Source of the DNA: Flammula alnicola
Taxonomy: Eukaryota > Basidiomycota > Agaricomycetes > Agaricales > Strophariaceae
Direction: 5' to 3'
Assembly: GCA_015499995.1 (NCBI GenBank)
Contig: JADNRV010000049.1
Location: 62,001 to 126,000 of the forward strand
Length of the DNA stretch: 64,000 bases
Shown in pieces: positions 54,441 to 64,000 of the stretch (positions are counted from its first letter, which is position 1; every line of letters starts with the position of its first letter). The translations under genes and the position numbers were made by a program. The notes beneath the pieces were generated by a model. That model ran no database searches, was not told the origin of the DNA, and saw nothing but the letters and a program-made list of their open reading frames with translations.

Positions 54441-56515
54441 CAATCATTTTCGATACACATCTTTTCCATTTACCTACCATCTGGTGGTAACAGAAGGAAA
54501 GACAGAACAAAAGCCTTCAAAGAGTTGTTAACAATAAAAGACAAAATCTTAAGTGCTGATAAGAATACTAAAATTATAATGGCTGGTGATTTCAATGAAG
54601 ACCTCGAAAGAGTGAAGAATTTCCTGGGGCATTGCTTCAATCTCAAGTACATACATACAAAAAAGTCTCTGATTTCTTGATTTCCTAAGCTTGGAGCCAC
54701 ATCAAGCTTGGACCACTTTGTTTGTAAGGTAGAGGCCATCAGGAACTGGCACCTTTATGTAAGCAGACAACAAGCTCGTTATTCCTCAGCCGCAAACAAT
54801 TTCCCCACATTTCTAACAACGCAGAATTGAAGCCCTTGAGCATCCTTGCAACTTCCAGTAGACTGATTTAAAATTGAGTGACTTTTGAGAGAGTTGTTTT
54901 CCATTTTCGGAAAAATCAGATTTTTTTTCCAAGTGTTTTTTCGTGCTTCCCCGTTCCTTCTGCAACTTTTCAGATTTTTGACCCAAAGATTTTGCTGTGA
55001 CTTAGGGTTGGGGTTCTTATGTAAGCTACTATAATAGGTAAGTTGGTGACCGCTGGCCCGAACGGCATTGTCTGCTGACAGTCCCGTTTCAAACACACTT
55101 GTCTGGGGTTGGTCTTAAGAAAAATTCTTCACATTTACAAACTACAATCAGCCCAAATACATTTATTTCTATCCAATGTAAGTTAAATTTTTTTTTCACC
55201 CATCCTTGGCTCAATTATCACTGAAAATACCGTCCAGAATTTTTAATTTTTCCAGCAAGCCAGATTTTGCCACTTATATAAGCACTTACATAAGGTAGCC
55301 AGTTCCTGATGGCCTCTACCTTATGCCAAATTTCAGAGAGATGTTCAAGAATCCCAGAGTACTACATCAACATGCATTAAGTGATCATTGACCATTAGTA
55401 GCGTGCATCTATAGGCACATAGTGACTGAGAAACCTACTATAAAGAATGTTGTGTTCGATAGGAAGATGATGAATAGGAAGAGGCAAGAAATTGCTATGT
55501 CCAATTGATGGACAGTTTTAGAAGGAGATGACTTCACAGTAGATATTAGTCTGTGACATGTTAAATAGAGATGCAGATGAGATTCTGAGATCTATGAAGA
55601 TTAAGAAAGTGATCATGCCTGAAAGCCCCTCCCCTAATCTTCCTAGAAAAATCAAAAAGTTGCTGAGAGAGTATCAAAGAAGGTTGAGCAAACTTGCAAA
55701 TGCTATGGAAAACCATTCTGCAAATTGTGAAGCCATCAAGCTTAAGTATACGAAAGCAAAATTCCGCTTTAAGAAGGCGAAAATGCTTGGAAACTAAATC
55801 AAGTGACTTGAGATTACACACGAGTCAGCGAGGACATGCTCTCTGGAAATTATGAATCTGCATGGACTCTCATAGCCCAAAAAATGCATCAGAAGGAAAG
55901 TGATGGAAGGGGAATGCCCCTTAGACCCAACCAACCCTTATGGGATAAATAAGGGGTTCTCCACACTGACCCAATTGAAGTGGCAGAAGTAATGAAAAAT
56001 CACTATCAGAGTCTACATCAAGACAACCCATTGAGACTATGTCATGATCCTGAATATTGGGCAAGTACCATACCAGTCCTTAAGAATGACCCTTCAGACA
56101 ATAACGACTTTTTAGTTGAAGACATTAAGTGGCTGGAGGTGTTAGAAGCTATCCAGAGTATGAACCAAGATACATCACCAGGTAAGGATGAGCTTCACAT
56201 TAATATATTTAAGGCATTGGTAAGGGAGGAATGTATGGCAGAATTGGCGATCCGACTACCTGGAAGATATCGATGGGAAGAGATACAGGTAGATTTGCCA
56301 AAAGAAGTGCTGCCTAACAAACCTCGAACATGACTTGGCAAAGCAGTATGGAAGGTGTTATATAGTGTCTGGATGACTAAGGAATTTCCCAGTGCCTGGG
56401 ATGAGAATATAGTTGTGTCTCTCTTTAAAGAGAGAAATCCAGAGCTACCAAAAAATTATAGGGGCATAACCTTGATATCTGTCCTCCAGAAGATATTGTG
56501 GCCCACCTCCATGCT
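54441..56515 (+). pseudogene. Second LINE family: endonuclease and start of RT, decayed
   Basis: Plus-strand pieces: FSIYLPSGGNRRKDRTKAF and KIIMAGDFNEDLERVKNFLG (endonuclease, 54455-54640), LGATSSLDHFVC at 54690-54725, then after the mariner-type insert MPNFREMFKNPRVLHQHALS (55323-55385), a Lys-rich helical linker (55558-55797), and an RT start with MNQDTSPGKDELHINIFKAL (56158-56220) and LPKNYRGITLISVLQKI (56446-56500). Many stops and shifts. The AGDFNEDL and SPG.D motifs differ from the Tad1-like elements, so this is a separate, older family. The 5' end is cut by the LTR. Confidence 0.8.
54727..55321. mobile_element. Mariner-type non-autonomous element with TA target duplication
   Basis: AGGTAGAGGCCATCAGG at the left is inverted at the right (CCTGATGGCCTCTACCT), with TA at 54725-54726 and 55322-55323. 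TIR similarity extends to about 35 bp (CTGGC then TTATGTAAG). Removing the element and one TA joins LDHFVC to MPNFREMF in one LINE frame. The 595-bp interior has no transposase. Confidence 0.9.
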
Positions 56516-57465
56516 GAGGAAATAAAGGCATTTTGGACACAAAATCTCACCCATTTCCATATACCAGACACTGCTGCAGACATGCTACAGATGATTTTTA
56601 AATCTGTGTGATCTATGTCTCCCGAGAAAAGCTTTGATTTTCTTCAAGAACAGCTGAATCAGTCAGAGAAAGGCAACTATAACAAACTTCATCCCCTGGT
56701 CAAAAATCCACACCTTCTTTTCATTTTTGCTGATCTTATGACTAGTCCAATGTTTGCTACCACAAAACTTGTCACCTTTCACAAACTCGACAAAGGGTGG
56801 TTAATTGTTTCCTGTTGGCTCGATGTTTTCCTCAGCTGTGCTTGTGATTCTTATCTTCATCAATTTTGTGAATATTACAAATATGCTGATATGATTTGCA
56901 ATTCTTTCTAGGCACTGGCCAAGGAAAGTGTCCACCAGGCCTTTCAATTTGAACACAATCTAAAATATGTCCCTCTTAACAATGTTAAGCCTGATGAGTT
57001 AATTCTCATTCTAAAAGATCACCTTGGCTTCATGTTCCCTCCTCCTGATCTCCAAGTGATGTCCAACCACCAGTGGGCTGAGTGGTATGGCACAGAAACT
57101 TGAAGATCAGAAGGGCAAGAAATGTCCAGCTCAGCGAAACACTGCTGATGAAGATGTGCTTATTGAGCACTTTGATGGCAATGGTCCAGCATCTACCTCA
57201 ATTCCTCCTTTAAACTAGCTGGCAATGTCACAGAAGCAGTCCAGAGCTCTATCCAGTAGTGTCACAAAAGATGCCCCTCCACACAAGAAAGGCAAGGTTC
57301 AGAAACACTGTGCAGATTCTTCTGATGAGGAGATGTCTTTATTCAAGAAGAAAGGCAAAGCAAAGATGTTGGTACCAGATACAGATGAAGATCAGGAGAT
57401 GGATGAGGAGTCACCTAGGCTCCACTCTGGATCCAGTGCCAGCCCACCCAAATACTTGCTGTAAT
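56516..57465 (+). pseudogene. Degenerate coding remnant, unrecognised
   Basis: Plus frames at 56615-56911 (FADLMTSPMFATTKLVTFHK, LDVFLSCACDSYLHQFCEYY), 56912-57105 and 57225-57464 (KKGKVQKHCADSSDEEMSLF, KAKMLVPDTDEDQEMDEE) look like one protein with a Lys/Glu/Asp-rich, nuclear-type tail. Stops separate the pieces. Not recognised. Confidence 0.35.
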
Positions 57466-59099
57466 TTTGTCTTGCCTTGGTTTTATTGCCCCTGCAACTG
57501 TACTAAAGGTTGGATTTTATTTCTTTCGATGTAATATTGTTCACACTATGCACATTCTTTCTTAGCTACCAATGTTCAGTTGTACAACTATGTTTTACTC
57601 TTGTCAACACAACTGCACATATTTAGTTAGTTTTGTATTATATAACAACTTTCTCATCTGTTTAGCCATGACTCTTTAAACTAGCACATTCTTCTTCATA
57701 TAACAGCAACCACTGAAGGATGCATCATAAAGCAATATCCACACATTTGCTGATTATTTCTGCAGCACTATTTTCAACAGCTACTGAGTATGTGTAGAAC
57801 CAAGGTTGATGCCAAAGACGCAATCATATGCCCTCAAGTGATGATGGTAATATGCATAGCATGATGCCTCCAGCAGCGATGTCATCTATACTAACAACAT
57901 CTTCTCCTCTATCATCTCAGACAACAAATCTGCCTGCCCCTGCCACAGCGATAGCACATGCTGGCACTGGCAATGGACCTTCATGTGTAGATCCCATTCT
58001 AAAGGTCCTAGTGTTCCATAAAGGGCCATCCAATGAAATGACCATTCTTTTACCTGTCCTTCTATCATGTCTCCATAACTTCAGTAGACTGGATAGTAAC
58101 AGTAGAGTTTGATATACTGGCTAGTATGTAGGGCTACTGATCATGCCTATATTACTACTGATTTCTACTGACATCAAGCAGAGTCTATCAAGTAGGAGAT
58201 CACTCTACCAACCTACTCTCGCTACTGAGTTTATGTAGTGCTATAGATGGTGATCATTTTATTCTGATGTGGCAACCAGGAAGGTTCCAGCATGCAGTGG
58301 CAAGGGTCAGAAGGGATATGTCATCTCTGATGAAGGCCCTACCACTGAGTCTAATACAGGCTCGCCTGCAGTGAGAGTGAGCTCTAGGAAGGAGCCTCAA
58401 CAGAGATGCTGAGGTTGAGGATGTATTAGAATTTGTGCTTGGCTCGCTTAGCGAGATCAAGCTTATCGTATCACATGAATATTATCTATGTATATAGCGT
58501 TGTATTGTGCAATCGATGCAGCACTCGATTGCCACAAAGTTCCCCGTCCCCTTGCTCTCTAGTAACCCGAATTTCAATAGGATGTGCATGGTCAATTAGA
58601 CCATTATGGAGATAACAACAGCCACAGGAAAGTAAAGCATGTAGCTGAGACAAGCAGAGCTGCTGCAGCGAGGCCCGCTCTGTTGAAAACTGTGAGTATT
58701 TATTTAAATACCAGATGATTTGTATATCAGAGTTATTAATATAAATTGAGTATCAATATTTGTAATTGAGAAATTACCTTAACACTTTAAGTAAGCTTAT
58801 GATCACTGGAAGCCCAGTCGATCAGTTAACAAAAGGAAGCCCAAATGTTAGTAACTTTATACTACAAGCATAGAGTAGTCTTCGAGACTTAGATTCACAC
58901 AATTTATTGGGGTAAAGATAGATGATATTCTGTCTAGTTTTTACAGGTTCTTATATATCTTTAGCTAGAGAATCTACTAGAATGTTATAGGAAGTTCCTT
59001 TATCTTCTACTACCTTTGGCACGCATCTAGCGCTTTCATATGTTGTGACTCAGATGTACAGCCATGTGTTTCGACAGAGCATGTAATCACTGCGTTTGT
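57466..59099. other. Region without recognised gene
   Basis: Only short frames; the best (57828-58112, Ser/Thr/Pro-rich, 94 codons) has no recognisable domain. Around 58380-58690 CpG is more frequent. Confidence 0.45.
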
Positions 59100-59360
59100 G
59101 GCGAAATATAGACGCCCTCTATTTAGGTATCTATGAGGCACCAATCGCGGAAATAGTGGCCGACTATTTTTGGAATAAGGGCACCTCTATTATGCCGTTT
59201 ATTGGTAAGACATTGGGGCCTAAATAGTGCCCTCCATAGGTCAATCATAGGATGTATAGAGGCCCACCATATATCACCAATGAAGGTCTTTATATATTCT
59301 ATGCCGTAGCAATAGTGGGCACCATTGGGCCACTATTTATTACCTTACAATTTAGAAAAC
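59100..59360. repeat. CCCTCTATTT / ATAGTGGCC word array, copy 1
   Basis: CCCTCTATTT, AATAGTGGCC, GGGCACCTCTATT and GGGCCACTATTT recur in both orientations within 260 bp. A related array is at about 60240-60460. They may be arms of one DNA element about 1.3 kb long or two copies. Confidence 0.5.
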
Positions 59361-60239
59361 CAGACAGATCCTCGATATATGGAATGAGATCACATTGAAC
59401 ATTGATAACTACATATGTTAACGTAAAACATTATGCTTCGCTAATGCTAGGTAACATACACAGGAGGAAACTCCTCTCCCAGCACCTAGTGGTTCGCCTC
59501 CAGCGGGAACGATCTACCTTGCGAGGCTCACCTTGCCTGTACAGACAGCCGTTTCATCCTTCCATTTTCCCTTGGCTGGGCAGCACAAGGTCCCTGCTCA
59601 GTGCGTTGTACATCTCCGCCATCTCCTCAGTGCTTGGTGCTGTGGATGCTGAGGTTGAGCAGGGTGTGCACCAGGCTGGTTGGCGTGCATGATGACTGAC
59701 ACCCTGTGAGTGGGCGGGGGATATCAAGGCTGCGAGCTCAGGTGGGGTAGTCTGCGAAGATATATGATGGGGACAAGACGATGTCAGTAACGATTTAAGT
59801 GGGCTACAGGTTCCGCATCTATGATACCACCTATGCCTTCTTGAATCTTGATGCAGGTACGATGAGATTCTAGGTCCTAAAGACAGCGTCAAGAAAGGTA
59901 GCACTTCATTAATAATTGGAAAAACACATACCATATGGCCTGCTACATATATTGCCCTGGTTGAATCATAGAACAATGATATCTAGGGTGAGAAATAAGA
60001 GTGTCCTCGACAGTGAAAGGAGAACGAACCTCACTGTCATGAACTGTCCTTGCACAATGGTTAGCTATCCACGCATGTCTAACGTCATTGTGTGCCGGGG
60101 GTGTACTGAGTAGCAGAAGAGATTAGGGAGAGATCACGGAAGGAAGGAAGGAAGGAAGAAGGCAGGCGAAAAAAGTTCACATGCGCAGAATCGGAGTTTG
60201 AATGGACTTCGTTCGTTTCAAAACTTCGTCGGAAAAATA
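59361..60239. other. Sequence between the two CCCTCTATTT arrays
   Basis: Short frames on both strands (59402-59692 plus, 59976-59554 minus) with no recognisable family; a GGAA microsatellite at 60138-60158. Nothing else seen. Confidence 0.4.
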
Positions 60240-60460
60240 AGTGGTACTGGTGATGCCCTATAGGTATGATTTTCATCAATAGTAGCTATAGTAGTATATT
60301 GTAGATGCTTTTTGGGTACCTCTACTGGTCCGAAATAGTATCCCTCTATTTTTGACCTTCGGAGGCCGCTATCTCTACGATTCATTCCAAATAGTGGCCA
60401 TTTTACCTCAGAAATAGTGAAGTCACTATCGTTCACTGAAAGCATCCCTCTATTTGTTAC
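60240..60460. repeat. CCCTCTATTT / ATAGTGGCC word array, copy 2
   Basis: Words TATCCCTCTATTTTTG, CAAATAGTGGCC and CATCCCTCTATTTG mirror those at 59100-59360. Confidence 0.5.
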
Positions 60461-61273
60461 AATCAGTACAATCTAGCTATCTATAAGTACGATACATGAC
60501 TTATCGTACCTATAGACAGCCCCTTATATTTTGGGCAAAACGCAGTGAATCTTGGCATGCATTAGTGGCTGTGCATCGAAAAGCTTTAGCCAAACATTAT
60601 GTAGCCAAACATTGAATCCATATGTGAGACTTGTAAGTAAGTGCAAGCGTGCAGTGTGAGTGGAAGAGCATGCGCGTTTATTAAACAAGTAAGTAAGTAA
60701 TGTAATATTTACTTGTACCATAACATGCTCATTGTAGTGTTAGTCTTGACTCCCCATGTAACCAGTCTGTTGTGTGGAAGTCAGTAATTAGTGATCCTGT
60801 CATACAAGATGTGAGGCAAGTAGTAGCTGAAACACAAGATATGGTAAAAACCCTACTTAATTCTTACCAAGTCAAATTTCTGGTTCCCTCTTAGTGGCTT
60901 TGCAGTCATGGCCAGGCTTTTGCATTTTGTTTATGGAGTTATCAATCTCATAGAAGCAGTGTGCATGGTTCCTGCAGCTCAACTCAAGCAATTCCTCAAT
61001 TTCATGTACCACTGATAGGGCTGCAAACCAGCCACGCATGAATTTTGCCAATATACCATATTTTACCTATAGAATATAATTGAGACAGAGAGACTATAAC
61101 ACACCCACATTATTAGTCTAAGGCCTAGCTATGTGACTACTAGCTGTCATATAACCTGTGACAATGATACCCCCACTTTCGATGCAGCACCTATCGTCGA
61201 TGCCATCAACATGCTGCAAGTCACCAATGCTGGACAGCACACTGCCCTTTTGGCATCCAACACACAGATCACT
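60461..61273. other. Region without recognised gene
   Basis: AT-rich, short frames, no match inside the window. Confidence 0.4.
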
Positions 61274-61490
61274 TGTTATGATCGCAACCAGTGCACGCAT
61301 GCATGCTCGTACACATGTACTTTTTCTTTCTACTTACATTTGCTATGCACCTTCCTTCCACATCCTGATCTCATCATTTGCTACATAGCTATCCTCCACA
61401 TCTCTTTTCTTCTTATTATTTTCACTAATATCCATTTCACATCTATCAACTAAACGATGGATATCTTACATGTCTCATAACATACATCAC
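61274..61490 (-). mobile_element. Truncated, inverted copy of the 31858-type LTR
   Basis: From TGTTATGATCGCA to GATGGATATCTTACATGT it is the reverse complement of the 3' half of the solo LTR 31858-32313, with many C to T or G to A differences (TGTTACGA has become TGTTATGA). It then loses similarity, so it is a fragment of about 215 bp. Confidence 0.8.
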
Positions 61491-62675
61491 TGTTGAAACA
61501 CTTTGGACCTGGATGTGATCTCATCCAGAGTTTGAGTTCCTTTAGAGCATCATAGGCAAGTAAGTCCCAAAAGTATGCCTGTTTGTTATGAGCATGCATG
61601 AAAAAGATGTATAGAGACATTTACACACCTTGCCACCCATGGTGCAGGCCTATGTGCTGCCCTCTACTCTGAGATCAAACTTGCTGTCATGAAGTCAGGA
61701 ACCTAGGATTTCAAGCTGCTGAATGACTCGTCACTTGCACCTGTGACAGTTCTGGTGGCCAATGAAGGCGAGTGCACCTCACTGTTTGAGGGTGGAGGAC
61801 TCATGATGTCATGTCTCCTGGTTGCCTGCCAGGATTTTCAACATGTGTTGCAATGAAATGTGGATTTGGTCAGGCAGGATAGAGGCAGCAAGGTTCTGTA
61901 ATTTGTGTTGAGCTGGTCTGGGGATAAGGTTGGGATCGAGGGGCTGTGGAAAGGAAGCCAGTCCTTCACTCATTGTAATATTGTGGAAGAGCTGGAATTT
62001 TCCTGGTGGATTGGATTGTGGTCGTCGAAGACAAAAGAGGGAGCGGCGCTGATGGGCGCCTAAGTACGGAGTATTTGGGAAGTTGTGTAGATAGCCAATG
62101 TTGTGACTCACTCTGCTTGATGCTCTTGCTCAATGGCTCATGCTCCTCACAGTTGTTTTCCAAATCAAGGTGGGGGTAGATTGACTAAAGGCCACTAAGT
62201 TTTACAAATGTGGGTATATAGAGATTTTTCCTAGCGCACGCGTACTCTTGCATCACCAGGCCCAAGAAATCAGGAGTTAAATCAAATATAGTGCTAGAGT
62301 GTCCATTTGAAATTGATAAGGGGTCCTTGATCTTGTGAAATGATATTGTCAGCCGCACACAGGATAGGAGGCCAGAGGTTGCTTTAGTGTGGGTGCAAGT
62401 GAACTGCGCTCGTCCTTGCTCAAGGGACGGTCAGTATTCCACGGTGGACCAGTCCATGTCCACTGCTCATCGCACATATAAGTGGGGTGTCCTCCTGCAT
62501 ACAGCATATCATCTCGTTGCACTTGGTGTCAGCTATCAAAAGGAGTGAGAGGTGCGGATGTGATCGAGAATCGAGATAAAATAAAGAAAACAGAAAAAAA
62601 ACGGAAAGAATTTTGAAAATAAGGGCTCCTACCGGCCATATGGTTCTTCCAGGCTTGGTATCCCATCCTTCCATC
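61491..62675. other. Region without recognised gene
   Basis: Short frames only. The minus frame 62111-61809 (LDPNLIPRPAQHKLQNLAAS) is not recognised. Confidence 0.4.
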
Positions 62676-63541
62676 TAGTGAATGTCCCGGGTAACCCCCG
62701 GGTAAAATTTCCTGACCCATACCCATACCCGTCGAAACCCGTACCTGTACCCGTGAGGTACGGGTTTACACAGGTATATGGGTGGGGGGTATGCAAAAAC
62801 CCGAAGGGTCGATGCTACCTGCTCTCAGGGTGGTCAGAAAATAGGTGAAATGTGGCCAAAAGACCTCGCCGATGCACTCAGAACGTCAATTGACGGGAGA
62901 GTGATCATCTGCGAGGATCTAAGATCTGGCTAAGCAGCGACGACGGTTCGCACTACCTGAAGGGTGGCATTTTTTCGCAGCCACGAGCCATTTCGAGCTA
63001 TCAGCACTGAACGCCAATGTTTGTACTGGCCATGCAAGGCCACGGCGTTGGCATCGTTGGCGTCATGGTCGTGGTGGCCATAGCATCAAAAGAGGGCAAG
63101 TTCTGCACGTAAAACGAAGGGGTTAATAAGTAGCTGTGCCATGTATTGAGGGCTGTGACGTACCTTGCACCTGTTTCCTCATCATGTTCCCCTACTACAG
63201 CACTTGGCACCTCTTCTTGTTTGCCTTTCCCTACTCGTTAGCCCTATGAGGTTGGCATTGCTGTGCTGCAGATTGGAGGTTATAGCCGTCGTTGTTGGCT
63301 GAAGCGATGGATTTGAGGAGGTGGTGGTGGGAGGAAAGGAAGTAAGGCGGAAGTAGACATCGATTGCCCAATTCGTGACCTATGCAATCTTCAAACTCCG
63401 ATGCCGCGTTGCCGAACGTACCCTCACACCCGCTTTACGGGTACGGGTTTGGTGGGGGTACAGATTCTCGTACCCGTACCCGTACCCCCACTTACCCGTA
63501 GCACTTACCCACGCAGGTTTCTGTACCCATGTCGATCACTA
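62676..63541. mobile_element. hAT-like non-autonomous element, copy E
   Basis: Begins TAGTGAATGTCCCGGGTA and ends TACCCATGTCGATCACTA, flanked by a perfect 8-bp duplication CTTCCATC (62668-62675, 63542-63549). Both arms are loaded with ACCCGTACCC/GGGTACGGGT words (62690-62830, 63420-63530). The 866-bp element has no recognisable transposase. Family differs from copies A-D in its arm motif. Confidence 0.9.
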
Positions 63542-63549
63542 CTTCCATC

Positions 63550-64000
63550 AGCGTGGATCATGCTTGGAGTTGTGCTTTCATCCTGGTAGGCAATGGTACA
63601 CCTTGAGCGCAAAGCAGAGCTTGCCGAGGTGCGTTCTCATGACAGTTGCATGTGAAATACAGTTCCTGGGGAGAGATGAAAAGAAGTGAGAGTACAGGGG
63701 TTTTCGGAGTAGGGAAAGGATGTGATAAAGAGTGTACGCGAAGTTATTAGAAGTGGGCAGAAAGGGTATGTTATGCGAGATATTTAAATTGACTGTCGAG
63801 CAGTTTGTGCACAGCTTGATCAGCATCATGTGGAAATTCAGACTTGCCTGCTCTTTCTACATGCATGCTATCCATCTCCTCCACAATATTTACAGAGGAT
63901 GGGAGGAGGGAGAATGGGACTTAGTAGTGGAAACCAACATTTGAATTTTGAATTTGAACATCATCTTTGTCACACGTGATTTAGTGGACGCCAAATGATC
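63550..64000. other. Right-edge sequence without recognised gene
   Basis: Short frames only; nothing recognised. Confidence 0.4.

Overview
The window reads as nuclear DNA of a mushroom-forming basidiomycete (Agaricomycetes). Three things point there: a partial lipopeptide mating-pheromone precursor at the left edge, conventional genes broken by about 50-nt GT-AG introns, and a dense layer of fungal transposable elements (Tad1-like LINEs, a chromodomain Ty3/Gypsy element, Ty1/Copia, hAT-type and mariner-type non-autonomous elements).

Layout. 1-6.4 kb is the only conventional genic part. It holds the pheromone precursor (minus, cut by the window edge), a Ca2+/calmodulin-dependent protein kinase (plus, 10 exons, C-terminal tail out of frame) and COP9 signalosome subunit 3 (minus, 8 exons, 449 aa). 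6.4-31 kb is an AT-rich, CpG-poor graveyard with no intact gene. It contains diverged repeat modules, a LINE tail, a solo LTR, three hAT-like elements with 8-bp target duplications, a tRNA-like sequence and several broken coding remnants, one resembling a 2-oxoglutarate/Fe(II) dioxygenase. 31-33 kb is a LINE fragment into which a solo LTR and a hAT-like element have inserted, both with perfect target duplications. 34.5-45.5 kb is a Copia element whose integrase/RT core is missing and replaced by several LINE pieces; the rightmost LINE (41.6-45.6 kb) has a 1,144-codon open frame with RT and RNase H. 45.6-54.4 kb is a chromovirus with two LTRs, broken gag and pol, and two extra ORFs between pol and the 3' LTR (a coiled-coil protein and a zinc-knuckle protein, the latter split by a long-TIR element). 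54.4-57.5 kb is a second, older LINE interrupted by a TA-flanked mariner-type element. 57.5-64 kb is repeats and unrecognised sequence, including an LTR fragment and a fifth hAT-like element.

How it fits together. The host genes serve sexual signalling, calcium signalling and control of cullin neddylation. The pheromone gene suggests that the left edge lies in or beside a B mating-type (pheromone/receptor) locus, and the transposon-packed block to the right would then be its flank. That link is inference, because no receptor gene is visible. Many insertions can be ordered because they interrupt one another and carry visible target duplications. All calls were made by reading; no database search or alignment was run.
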